From contig CANTFL010001445.1 in assembly GCA_947650285.1 (NCBI GenBank), positions 806,001 through 870,000 of the forward strand: 64,000 nt of DNA. The letters run 5' to 3'. The position numbers and the translations under genes are program-made. This DNA comes from Hyaloperonospora brassicae (lineage: Eukaryota; Oomycota; Peronosporomycetes; Peronosporales; Peronosporaceae). Of this stretch, positions 54,476-64,000 are shown piece by piece (position 1 is the first letter of the stretch; the number at the start of each line of letters is the position of its first letter). The notes beneath the pieces were generated by a model. It worked only from the letters and a program-made list of their open reading frames with translations, was not told the DNA's origin and did no database searches.

Positions 54476-55790
54476 CTATTTAAGACCATACAGTGCCTTG
54501 CGAACAACCTTTACCATGTCGTCAGTTTCAGAAGGATATCCATATAGAGAGTCCAAGTACTGCTTGATCCCCAAGGGTGCATTCAGGTAGGCCGTGTTGA
54601 TATCACCCTGGTAAATGGTCAAGTCCATCAATAGACAAGTGGCCACGAACATCCTGAAAGTCGCCATACGTGCTACAGTCCTTCAGTCCTGTAGCACGTA
54701 TGGCGACTTTCAGGAGACTGAAGGTTTCTCCATAGTCAATTCTTGGGCGTTGTTTGTCACCTCGAGCCACAATTCTTGCTCGAAGACGGATAACGTTGCC
54801 TAAGTGGTCCGTTTTAACACTATAGACCCACATTGTCTTGATCGCTTTAGTGTCTTCAGGCATCTCTCGTTTCGAAATTAATGTGATCACTCCCTTGGAC
54901 TTCATTGCTTCCAATTCTTCGTCCATAGCTGCTTTCCACTGGGTTGCATATTTCGAGCACATCGCCTGACGAAAGTTCTTTGGTGTCCGAATATCACTTG
55001 CGCGAGTACCGTACGCTTCGCTTTCAACGTTCTTTGGTGTTCTGAATGCAGCGTTAACCGTGAAATTTTCGCGCTGGTTCAGTATACATTGCTGATCATT
55101 CTTTCTCAATATGGGTAGACGCGGAGTGATCTTTGCTCTTTTGTGATCCTCTTTTATTCTTTTGTGCTCTCTACTTCGCCTGACTTCGACATCTCTGGGT
55201 CTTCTGTGGCCGATCAGCTGATCATTGGCAATGGTCAACGTCGTGGTGCCGTTCACAGCCTCCAACATGTCGCTTGGATCGAATAAAGGATCGAATAAAG
55301 GATCGAATAAACAATCATAATTGTGGTCACTTGCAGCATAGACAGATTCATTTCGAGTCACTTCAGGGTCTGTTATATGTCCAGTATCAGTGAGCAGTCT
55401 CTCTTCACCTGAAGCTGTATCATCATCTGCGTCTGTATCATCATCAGCGTTATCATCGTCAGCTGTTTCCTCGTCATTGTGCGACTCAAGTCCGGATTCC
55501 GCATCGTCTTTATCGTCGTCATAAATATCCGAGTCATTTGCAACTGCTTTGTTGCTATCTGGAACAGAGTCACAATATTCGGCGCGATAATGTGCTGTAG
55601 AATCAGCTGGAGGATCCGATGCATCTTCTGAAAGTTCTTGAGAAACGCTGTCACTGGGTGCTAACTCTTCCCCCGGCGTAGCATGTTCAGATAGTTCTTG
55701 AGAAACGCTGTCACTGGGTTCTAGCTCTCCCCCCTGCGTTTCACCAGATTCGCTCTCCTGACCTTCTTCTTTGTCGCTACTGCTATCTGA
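54476..55790 (-). pseudogene. Copia-2 integrase C-terminal linker and RT N-terminal half
   Basis: A long frame reads an acidic Ser/Asp/Glu region with a duplicated PSDSVSQELSE motif, then DPLFDPLFDPSD from a 13-bp tandem repeat, then the RT start (YATQWKAAMDEELEAM, KTMWVYSVKTD, RIDYGETFS). At 54653-54714 a fold-back insertion disrupts the RT. The remainder is at 54476-54667 (YQGDINTAYLNAPLGIKQYL). Confidence 0.85.
54653..54714. repeat. Snap-back inverted duplication in Copia-2 copy 1
   Basis: 26-bp perfect arms (54653-54678 and 54689-54714) around a 10-bp centre. The array copies lack it and read straight through. Confidence 0.9.
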
Positions 55791-55841
55791 ACATGCTACG
55801 CCGGGGGAAGAGTTAGCACCCAGTGACAGCGTTTCTCAAGA
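55636..55841. repeat. 59-bp inverted repeat at the gag/pol deletion junction
   Basis: Arms 55636-55694 and 55783-55841, perfect by eye, 88-bp spacer. It recurs in each array unit (near 58472-58677 and 61308-61513; the second has one mismatch). Confidence 0.9.
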
Positions 55842-56577
55842 TTTGCCTCATGCCACCTCTCGTTCCAGTAGTTGGACCATTTGGCTTCTTCTTGCCTTGA
55901 GCGCTCCCGAATGCATAGCTTTCCCAGTCTTTACTGCGCGACTCGGCGGTGAATATCATCTCGCGAACTATCTCAGGCGTATATTTACTCATATTTGAGC
56001 TAAATAATACCTTTCTTCTGAGTTCATTATAGCACATCTGCGTCGGGAGACTGCGCAGCATCATGTCCACCATCTGTAAATCATTTACAGGAGAATTCAA
56101 GTCCTCGAGCTGGTCTTTGATGTCGAACAAAGTGTACAAATGACTTCTCACGTCACCATTTGGACGCAAATGGGTCCTGTGTAGCTCGCTTTGGAGGCGG
56201 TACACTTTCTGCGCTATCATGGCTGAGTTTTGCTTCCCTTCAAAAATTGAGCAGAGCTCGTGCCACATCTCGGTTCCTGTCTTCTTCGACACCACCTGCT
56301 TGGCCAGCTTCATCGACAACGAGCCTTGAATAAGAATCTTCACCTCGGCTTGACTCTTCTTGAACTTGTCCTTCTTGGCTTGATTCCAGGATGCGTCCTC
56401 CACAACGCCTCCTGCTGCGATCTCATCGAGTAGGTTTTGCTCGAATGCGTTGAGCATCGCGTGCTTGTAGAAGGTCCAGTCTTCTCCATTCCAATTAACT
56501 GGAGTGCCTTGCGATCCCAACTTAATCTCCTTGTGTCTTTTTCTCTTGCCGTCCTCAGAGTCCGATGAGGAATACAT
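55813..56577 (-). CDS. Copia-2 gag, 254 aa (copy 1), C-terminally truncated
   Basis: UBN2/copia-type gag, which packages element RNA: WNGEDWTFYKHAMLNAFEQN, TGTEMWHELCSIFEGKQN, LRPNGDVRSHLYTLFDIKDQ and MVDMMLRSLPTQMC. The ATG at 56577 sits 72 bp inside the 5' LTR, just after the primer site. The frame ends at GGMRQ plus nine residues read from the inverted-repeat arm, so the zinc knuckle is lost. Intact as a frame and identical in the next two units, which fits recent amplification. Confidence 0.88.
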   Translation of the reverse strand: MYSSSDSEDGKRKRHKEIKLGSQGTPVNWNGEDWTFYKHAMLNAFEQNLLDEIAAGGVVEDASWNQAKKDKFKKSQAEVKILIQGSLSMKLAKQVVSKKTGTEMWHELCSIFEGKQNSAMIAQKVYRLQSELHRTHLRPNGDVRSHLYTLFDIKDQLEDLNSPVNDLQMVDMMLRSLPTQMCYNELRRKVLFSSNMSKYTPEIVREMIFTAESRSKDWESYAFGSAQGKKKPNGPTTGTRGGMRQILRNAVTGC

Positions 56578-56635
56578 GGTATAGTTGTTGTAGTGTAGTC
56601 TTGTTTAGCGCTTCTCTTAATAGCAGGTCGTCCTT

Positions 56636-56648
56636 GGGCTCATAACCC
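56636..56648 (-). promoter_or_regulatory. Copia-2 primer-binding site (initiator tRNA-Met anticodon arm)
   Basis: The plus strand GGGCTCATAACCC is the initiator tRNA-Met anticodon stem-loop, directly abutting the LTR at 56649. It is repeated at 59472-59484 and 62308-62320. Confidence 0.75.
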
Positions 56649-56911
56649 TAATAGAGTATGGATAAAGGGAAACAATGACTACGCACTCACAAACAACTTG
56701 TTTACTGGAGGGAAACTTTTGGACTGAGTCTACTCAATGCATGTCTTCATGCCAGGAGGAATCTTCTACGAAATACCTTCCAGATAAACCTTCCCTGTAA
56801 AAGGTATTGTCAACTATACCTTTTACAGATAAAACCTTCCCTGTAAAAGGTATTGTCAACCGCCACCCTTTACTTCATTGTCCACCGTTGACTTGCATCC
56901 AGTTTCCAACA
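56649..56911 (-). repeat. Copia-2 LTR 2
   Basis: Shared by copy 1 and the first array unit; 263 bp. Confidence 0.88.
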
Positions 56912-57454
56912 CGCCCTCCTCCGTCAGTAGTTACTGCGGCAAAACGTTCTTGGTCATCCCTATCATGGTGATAAGTGCCTCAAAACGCGCACTCGCCAGG
57001 GGCTTGGTCATCAAGTCTGAGGGATTCACGTCTGTCTTTACCTTCCACAGTTCTACTGCTTTCTTCACATACTGATCTCAAACGTAGTGCCAGCCTAGTT
57101 CAATGTGTCGTGTTCTGCGACTGTAGGTCGGGTTTGTAGCCATCACGAAGGCAGCTTGATTGTCAATCCCGAGACGAAACTTCGACACCAACCTTGGGAA
57201 TATCTCGATTAGAACCTGAATGAGACCCCTCCCTTCCATACAGGCCTCGCAAGCTGCTACATATTCGGCCTCAGCCGTAGATTGAGCCACGATACTCTGC
57301 GCGTTTTGAGGCACTTATCACCATGATAGGGATGACCAAGAACGTTTTGCCGCAGTAACTACTGACGGAGGAGGGCGTGTTGGAAACTGGATGCAAGTCA
57401 ACGGTGGACAATGAAGTAAAGGGTGGCGGTTGACAATACCTTTTACAGGGAAGG
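56835..57454. repeat. 154-bp inverted LTR duplication, array unit 1
   Basis: Arms 56835-56988 and 57301-57454 are reverse complements around a 312-bp spacer. The right arm is LTR plus PPT sequence inverted into pol. It recurs at +2836 and +5672. Confidence 0.92.
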
Positions 57455-58197
57455 CTTATCTGGAAGGTATAGTTGACAATACCTTTTACAGATAAAACCA
57501 TCAATAGACAAGTGGCCACGTACATCCTGAAAGTCGCCATACGTGCTACAGGACTGAAGGTTTCTCCATAGTCAATTCTTGGGCGTTGTTTGTCACCTCG
57601 AGCCACAATTCTTGCTCGAAGACGGATAACGTTGCCTAAGTGGTCCGTTTTAACACTATAGACCCACATTGTCTTGATCGCTTTAGTGTCTCCAGGCATC
57701 TCTCGTTTCGAAATTAATGTGATCACTCCCTTGGACTTCATTGCTTCCAATTCTTCGTCCATAGCTGCTTTCCACTGGGTTGCATATTTCGAGCACATCG
57801 CCTGACGAAAGTTCTTTGGTGTCCGAATATCACTTGCGCGAGTACCGTACGCTTCGCTTTCAACGTTCTTTGGTGTTCTGAATGCAGCGTTAACCGTGAA
57901 ATCTTCGCGCTGGTTCAGTATACATTGCTGATCATTCTTTCTCAATATGGGTAGACGCGGAGTGATCTTTGCTCTTTTGTGATCCTCTTTTATTCTTTTG
58001 TGCTCTCTACTTCGCCTGACTTCGACATCTCTGGGTCTTCTGTGGCCGATCAGCTGATCATTGGCAATGGTCAACGTCGTGGTGCCGTTCACAGCCTCCA
58101 ACATGTCGCTTGGATCGAATAAAGGATCGAATAAAGGATCGAATAAACAATCATAATTGTGGTCACTTGCAGCATAGACAGATTCATTTCGAGTCAC
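57078..58197 (-). pseudogene. Copia-2 array unit 1 pol remnant
   Basis: 57271-58197 keeps the integrase tail and RT start up to FSPVARMATFRMYVA, then runs into inverted LTR sequence. 57078-57314 keeps only the RNase H end (TAEAEYVAACEACMEGRG). The whole RT core including YVDD is deleted. Confidence 0.9.
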
Positions 58198-58648
58198 TTC
58201 AGGGTCTGTTATATGTCCAGTATCAGTGAGCAGTCTCTCTTCACCTGAAGCTGTATCATCATCTGCGTCTGTATCATCATCAGCGTTATCATCGTCAGCT
58301 GTTTCCTCGTCATTGTGCGACTCAAGTCCGGATTCCGCATCGTCTTTATCGTCGTCATAAATATCCGAGTCATTTGCAACTGCTTTGTTGCTATCTGGAA
58401 CAGAGTCACAATATTCGGCGCGATAATGTGCTGTAGAATCAGCTGGAGGATCCGATGCATCTTCTGAAAGTTCTTGAGAAACGCTGTCACTGGGTGCTAA
58501 CTCTTCCCCCGGCGTAGCATGTTCAGATAGTTCTTGAGAAACGCTGTCACTGGGTTCTAGCTCTCCCCCCTGCGTTTCACCAGATTCGCTCTCCTGACCT
58601 TCTTCTTTGTCGCTACTGCCATCTGAACATGCTACGCCGGGGGAAGAG

Positions 58649-59413
58649 TTAGCACCCAGTGACAGCGTTTCTCAAGATTTGCCTCATGCCACCTCTCGTT
58701 CCAGTAGTTGGACCATTTGGCTTCTTCTTGCCTTGAGCGCTCCCGAATGCATAGCTTTCCCAGTCTTTACTGCGCGACTCGGCGGTGAATATCATCTCGC
58801 GAACTATCTCAGGCGTATATTTACTCATATTTGAGCTAAATAATACCTTTCTTCTGAGTTCATTATAGCACATCTGCGTCGGGAGACTGCGCAGCATCAT
58901 GTCCACCATCTGTAAATCATTTACAGGAGAATTCAAGTCCTCGAGCTGGTCTTTGATGTCGAACAAAGTGTACAAATGACTTCTCACGTCACCATTTGGA
59001 CGCAAATGGGTCCTGTGTAGCTCGCTTTGGAGGCGGTACACTTTCTGCGCTATCATGGCTGAGTTTTGCTTCCCTTCAAAAATTGAGCAGAGCTCGTGCC
59101 ACATCTCGGTTCCTGTCTTCTTCGACACCACCTGCTTGGCCAGCTTCATCGACAACGAGCCTTGAATAAGAATCTTCACCTCGGCTTGACTCTTCTTGAA
59201 CTTGTCCTTCTTGGCTTGATTCCAGGATGCGTCCTCCACAACGCCTCCTGCTGCGATCTCATCGAGTAGGTTTTGCTCGAATGCGTTGAGCATCGCGTGC
59301 TTGTAGAAGGTCCAGTCTTCTCCATTCCAATTAACTGGAGTGCCTTGCGATCCCAACTTAATCTCCTTGTGTCTTTTTCTCTTGCCGTCCTCAGAGTCCG
59401 ATGAGGAATACAT
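58649..59413 (-). CDS. Copia-2 gag, array unit 1
   Basis: 254 codons, same protein as 55813-56577; zinc knuckle missing. Confidence 0.88.
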   Translation of the reverse strand: MYSSSDSEDGKRKRHKEIKLGSQGTPVNWNGEDWTFYKHAMLNAFEQNLLDEIAAGGVVEDASWNQAKKDKFKKSQAEVKILIQGSLSMKLAKQVVSKKTGTEMWHELCSIFEGKQNSAMIAQKVYRLQSELHRTHLRPNGDVRSHLYTLFDIKDQLEDLNSPVNDLQMVDMMLRSLPTQMCYNELRRKVLFSSNMSKYTPEIVREMIFTAESRSKDWESYAFGSAQGKKKPNGPTTGTRGGMRQILRNAVTGC

Positions 59414-59484
59414 GGTATAGTTGTTGTAGTGTAGTCTTGTTTAGCGCTTCTCTTAATAGCAGGTCGTCCTTGGGCTCATAACCC

Positions 59485-59747
59485 TAATAGAGTATGGATA
59501 AAGGGAAACAATGACTACGCACTCACAAACAACTTGTTTACTGGAGGGAAACTTTTGGACTGAGTCTACTCAATGCATGTCTTCATGTCAGGAGGAATCT
59601 TCTACGAAATACCTTCCAGATAAACCTTCCCTGTAAAAGGTATTGTCAACTATACCTTTTACAGATAAAACCTTCCCTGTAAAAGGTATTGTCAACCGCC
59701 ACCCTTTACTTCATTGTCCACCGTTGACTTGCATCCAGTTTCCAACA
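59485..59747 (-). repeat. Copia-2 LTR 3
   Basis: Spaced 2836 bp from LTR 2. Confidence 0.88.
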
Positions 59748-59913
59748 CGCCCTCCTCCGTCAGTAGTTACTGCGGCAAAACGTTCTTGGTCATCCCTATC
59801 ATGGTGATAAGTGCCTCAAAACGCGCACTCGCCAGGGGCTTGGTCATCAAGTCTGAGGGATTCACGTCTGTCTTTACCTTCCACAGTTCTACTGCTTTCT
59901 TCACATACTGATC

Positions 59914-61033
59914 TCAAACGTAGTGCCAGCCTAGTTCAATGTGTCGTGTTCTGCGACTGTAGGTCGGGTTTGTAGCCATCACGAAGGCAGCTTGATTGTC
60001 AATCCCGAGACGAAACTTCGACACCAACCTTGGGAATATCTCGATTAGAACCTGAATGAGACCCCTCCCTTCCATACAGGCCTCGCAAGCTGCTACATAT
60101 TCGGCCTCAGCCGTAGATTGAGCCACGATACTCTGCGCGTTTTGAGGCACTTATCACCATGATAGGGATGACCAAGAACGTTTTGCCGCAGTAACTACTG
60201 ACGGAGGAGGGCGTGTTGGAAACTGGATGCAAGTCAACGGTGGACAATGAAGTAAAGGGTGGCGGTTGACAATACCTTTTACAGGGAAGGCTTATCTGGA
60301 AGGTATAGTTGACAATACCTTTTACAGATAAAACCATCAATAGACAAGTGGCCACGTACATCCTGAAAGTCGCCATACGTGCTACAGGACTGAAGGTTTC
60401 TCCATAGTCAATTCCTGGGCGTTGTTTGTCACCTCGAGCCACAATTCTTGCTCGAAGACGGATAACGTTGCCTAAGTGGTCCGTTTTAACACTATAGACC
60501 CACATTGTCTTGATCGCTTTAGTGTCTTCAGGCATCTCTCGTTTCGAAATTAATGTGATCACTCCCTTGGACTTCATTGCTTCCAATTCTTCGTCCATAG
60601 CTGCTTTCCACTGGGTTGCATATTTCGAGCACATCGCCTGACGAAAGTTCTTTGGTGTCCGAATATCACTTGCGCGAGTACCGTACGCTTCGCTTTCAAC
60701 GTTCTTTGGTGTTCTGAATGCAGCGTTAACCGTGAAATCTTCGCGCTGGTTCAGTATACATTGCTGATCATTCTTTCTCAATATGGGTAGACGCGGAGTG
60801 ATCTTTGCTCTTTTGTGATCCTCTTTTATTCTTTTGTGCTCTCTACTTCGCCTGACTTCGACATCTCTGGGTCTTCTGTGGCCGATCAGCTGATCATTGG
60901 CAATGGTCAACGTCGTGGTGCCGTTCACAGCCTCCAACATGTCGCTTGGATCGAATAAAGGATCGAATAAAGGATCGAATAAACAATCATAATTGTGGTC
61001 ACTTGCAGCATAGACAGATTCATTTCGAGTCAC
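59914..61033 (-). pseudogene. Copia-2 array unit 2 pol remnant
   Basis: Same deletion and inverted LTR junction as unit 1, with a few substitutions (for example PGIDYG for PRIDYG in the RT start). Confidence 0.9.
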
Positions 61034-61484
61034 TTCAGGGTCTGTTATATGTCCAGTATCAGTGAGCAGTCTCTCTTCACCTGAAGCTGTATCATCATCT
61101 GCGTCTGTATCATCATCAGCGTTATCATCGTCAGCTGTTTCCTCGTCATTGTGCGACTCAAGTCCGGATTCCGCATCGTCTTTATCGTCGTCATAAATAT
61201 CCGAGTCATTTGCAACTGCTTTGTTGCTATCTGGAACAGAGTCACAATATTCGGCGCGATAATGTGCTGTAGAATCAGCTGGAGGATCCGATGCATCTTC
61301 TGAAAGTTCTTGAGAAACGCTGTCACTGGGTGCTAACTCTTCCCCCGGCGTAGCATGTTCAGATAGTTCTTGAGAAACGCTGTCACTGGGTTCTAGCTCT
61401 CCCCCCTGCGTTTCACCAGATTCGCTCTCCTGACCTTCTTCTTTGTCGCTACTGCTATCTGAACATGCTACGCCGGGGGAAGAG

Positions 61485-62249
61485 TTAGCACCCAGTGACA
61501 GCGTTTCTCAAGATTTGCCTCATGCCACCTCTCGTTCCAGTAGTTGGACCATTTGGCTTCTTCTTGCCTTGAGCGCTCCCGAATGCATAGCTTTCCCAGT
61601 CTTTACTGCGCGACTCGGCGGTGAATATCATCTCGCGAACTATCTCAGGCGTATATTTACTCATATTTGAGCTAAATAATACCTTTCTTCTGAGTTCATT
61701 ATAGCACATCTGCGTCGGGAGACTGCGCAGCATCATGTCCACCATCTGTAAATCATTTACAGGAGAATTCAAGTCCTCGAGCTGGTCTTTGATGTCGAAC
61801 AAAGTGTACAAATGACTTCTCACGTCACCATTTGGACGCAAATGGGTCCTGTGTAGCTCGCTTTGGAGGCGGTACACTTTCTGCGCTATCATGGCTGAGT
61901 TTTGCTTCCCTTCAAAAATTGAGCAGAGCTCGTGCCACATCTCGGTTCCTGTCTTCTTCGACACCACCTGCTTGGCCAGCTTCATCGACAACGAGCCTTG
62001 AATAAGAATCTTCACCTCGGCTTGACTCTTCTTGAACTTGTCCTTCTTGGCTTGATTCCAGGATGCGTCCTCCACAACGCCTCCTGCTGCGATCTCATCG
62101 AGTAGGTTTTGCTCGAATGCGTTGAGCATCGCGTGCTTGTAGAAGGTCCAGTCTTCTCCATTCCAATTAACTGGAGTGCCTTGCGATCCCAACTTAATCT
62201 CCTTGTGTCTTTTTCTCTTGCCGTCCTCAGAGTCCGATGAGGAATACAT
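61485..62249 (-). CDS. Copia-2 gag, array unit 2
   Basis: 254 codons, identical protein to the other two copies. Confidence 0.88.
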   Translation of the reverse strand: MYSSSDSEDGKRKRHKEIKLGSQGTPVNWNGEDWTFYKHAMLNAFEQNLLDEIAAGGVVEDASWNQAKKDKFKKSQAEVKILIQGSLSMKLAKQVVSKKTGTEMWHELCSIFEGKQNSAMIAQKVYRLQSELHRTHLRPNGDVRSHLYTLFDIKDQLEDLNSPVNDLQMVDMMLRSLPTQMCYNELRRKVLFSSNMSKYTPEIVREMIFTAESRSKDWESYAFGSAQGKKKPNGPTTGTRGGMRQILRNAVTGC

Positions 62250-62320
62250 GGTATAGTTGTTGTAGTGTAGTCTTGTTTAGCGCTTCTCTTAATAGCAGGT
62301 CGTCCTTGGGCTCATAACCC

Positions 62321-62583
62321 TAATAGAGTATGGATAAAGGGAAACAATGACTACGCACTCACAAACAACTTGTTTACTGGAGGGAAACTTTTGGACTGAG
62401 TCTACTCAATGCATGTCTTCATGTCAGGAGGAATCTTCTACGAAATACCTTCCAGATAAACCTTCCCTGTAAAAGGTATTGTCAACTATACCTTTTACAG
62501 ATAAAACCTTCCCTGTAAAAGGTATTGTCAACCGCCACCCTTTACTTCATTGTCCACCGTTGACTTGCATCCAGTTTCCAACA
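62321..62583 (-). repeat. Copia-2 LTR 4
   Basis: Spaced 2836 bp from LTR 3. Confidence 0.88.
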
Positions 62584-62749
62584 CGCCCTCCTCCGTCAGT
62601 AGTTACTGCGGCAAAACGTTCTTGGTCATCCCTATCATGGTGATAAGTGCCTCAAAACGCGCACTCGCCAGGGGCTTGGTCATCAAGTCTGAGGGATTCA
62701 CGTCTGTCTTTACCTTCCACAGTTCTACTGCTTTCTTCACATACTGATC

Positions 62750-64000
62750 TCAAACGTAGTGCCAGCCTAGTTCAATGTGTCGTGTTCTGCGACTGTAGGT
62801 CGGGTTTGTAGCCATCACGAAGGCAGCTTGATTGTCAATCCCGAGACGAAACTTCGACACCAACCTTGGGAATATCTCGATTAGAACCTGAATGAGACCC
62901 CTCCCTTCCATACAGGCCTCGCAAGCTGCTACATATTCGGCCTCAGCCGTAGATTGAGCCACGATACTCTGCGCGTTTTGAGGCACTTATCACCATGATA
63001 GGGATGACCAAGAACGTTTTGCCGCAGTAACTACTGACGGAGGAGGGCGTGTTGGAAACTGGATGCAAGTCAACGGTGGACAATGAAGTAAAGGGTGGCG
63101 GTTGACAATACCTTTTACAGGGAAGGCTTATCTGGAAGGTATAGTTGACAATACCTTTTACAGATAAAACCATCAATAGACAAGTGGCCACGTACATCCT
63201 GAAAGTCGCCATACGTGCTACAGGACTGAAGGTTTCTCCATAGTCAATTCCTGGGCGTTGTTTGTCACCTCGAGCCACAATTCTTGCTCGAAGACGGATA
63301 ACGTTGCCTAAGTGGTCCGTTTTAACACTATAGACCCACATTGTCTTGATCGCTTTAGTGTCTTCAGGCATCTCTCGTTTCGAAATTAATGTGATCACTC
63401 CCTTGGACTTCATTGCTTCCAATTCTTCGTCCATAGCTGCTTTCCACTGGGTTGCATATTTCGAGCACATCGCCTGACGAAAGTTCTTTGGTGTCCGAAT
63501 ATCACTTGCGCGAGTACCGTACGCTTCGCTTTCAACGTTCTTTGGTGTTCTGAATGCAGCGTTAACCGTGAAATCTTCGCGCTGGTTCAGTATACATTGC
63601 TGATCATTCTTTCTCAATATGGGTAGACGCGGAGTGATCTTTGCTCTTTTGTGATCCTCTTTTATTCTTTTGTGCTCTCTACTTCGCCTGACTTCGACAT
63701 CTCTGGGTCTTCTGTGGCCGATCAGCTGATCATTGGCAATGGTCAACGTCGTGGTGCCGTTCACAGCCTCCAACATGTCGCTTGGATGAATAAAGGATCG
63801 AATAAAGGATCGAATAAACAATCATAATTGTGGTCACTTGCAGCATAGACAGATTCATTTCGAGTCACTTCAGGGTCTGTTATATGTCCAGTATCAGTGA
63901 GCAGTCTCTCTTCACCTGAAGCTGTATCATCATCTGCGTCTGTATCATCATCAGCGTTATCATCGTCAGCTGTTTCCTCGTCATTGTGCGACTCAAGTCC
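62750..64000 (-). pseudogene. Copia-2 array unit 3 pol remnant, cut by the window end
   Basis: Same structure as units 1 and 2. A single-base deletion in the GGATCGAATAAA repeat at about 63786 shifts the frame upstream of MLEAVNGTTTLT. The array continues past the window. Confidence 0.9.

Larger units (their letters stand above)
53069..64000 (-). mobile_element. Ty1/copia family (Copia-2): one longer copy plus tandem array sharing LTRs
   Basis: LTRs at 53069, 56649, 59485 and 62321, each 263 bp. The first interval is 3580 bp and the next two are 2836 bp each. The third unit is cut by the window end. Each interior is minus strand, with gag near the 5' LTR and RT/RNase H remnants near the 3' LTR. 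Zinc knuckle, protease and integrase core are missing from all copies. Units are almost identical in sequence. Confidence 0.93.

Noticed and set aside
55373..55654. 93-codon Met/Thr-rich minus frame in each Copia-2 copy
   Set aside because: Shadow of the acidic integrase-tail frame, which is continuous with the RT reading frame.
55771..55998. 75-codon plus-strand frame repeated in each Copia-2 unit
   Set aside because: Antisense reading of gag and of the 59-bp inverted repeat; no independent support.
1..64000. CRISPR arrays, bacterial operons, rRNA genes
   Set aside because: None seen; the repeats are eukaryotic minisatellites and LTRs, and the genes are eukaryotic.

Overview
The window looks like a gene-poor, transposon-rich segment of an oomycete (Peronosporales-type) nuclear genome. 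The evidence is a secreted protein with a tandem GxLR and EER layout typical of oomycete host-translocated effectors, short or absent introns in compact housekeeping genes, and abundant Ty1/copia, Ty3/gypsy, pogo-like and L1-like elements. Genus and species cannot be fixed from the sequence alone.

Layout. 1-6 kb: sparse DNA with a 20-bp tandem repeat (191-300) and one effector-like gene (1954-2703, minus). 6.0-11.2 kb: a Ty1/copia element (Copia-1, minus) with near-identical LTRs but a broken interior, flanked by an inverted pair of GGGGCACACCCC-type minisatellites (about 4.79 and 11.5 kb). 12.6-20.9 kb: the genic island, with a NUP160-like nucleoporin (plus) converging on a NOC1/MAK21/CEBPZ-like ribosome biogenesis factor (minus). 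24.1-24.8 kb: a small PX-domain protein. 26.18-28.41 kb: a pogo/Tigger-like DNA transposon with TIRs and TA duplications, transposase broken.

28.4-48.6 kb is a nest of Ty3/gypsy chromoviruses. An old plus-strand element (Gypsy-3) is split in its reverse transcriptase by a young 7.7-kb element (Gypsy-1, 31800-39483, target duplication GGATG). A relative of Gypsy-3, Gypsy-2 (40660-48641, target duplication GATCC), lies beside it. Gypsy-1 keeps a complete pol of about 1785 codons. It is reached from the nucleocapsid frame by what reads as a textbook -1 ribosomal frameshift signal: A AAA AAC, a 5-nt spacer and a hairpin. The same signal, with a compensatory base-pair change, sits at the same place in Gypsy-2 and Gypsy-3. 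Gypsy-1 and Gypsy-2 also each carry a long ORF on the opposite strand between the end of pol and the 3' LTR (459 and 534 codons). These antisense proteins share a Cys-x-x-Cys region and a C-terminal coiled coil. Gypsy coding and LTR sequence is packed with short inverted repeats every few tens of bases, unlike the host genes here.

48.6-53 kb: degenerate L1-like endonuclease/reverse transcriptase fragments (minus). 53.07-64.0 kb: a second copia family (Copia-2, minus). One longer copy is followed by a head-to-tail array of 2836-bp units that share LTRs and carry fold-back inverted duplications at their deletion junctions; the array runs off the window end. Copia elements appear to prime from the anticodon arm, and gypsy elements from the 3' end, of initiator tRNA-Met.
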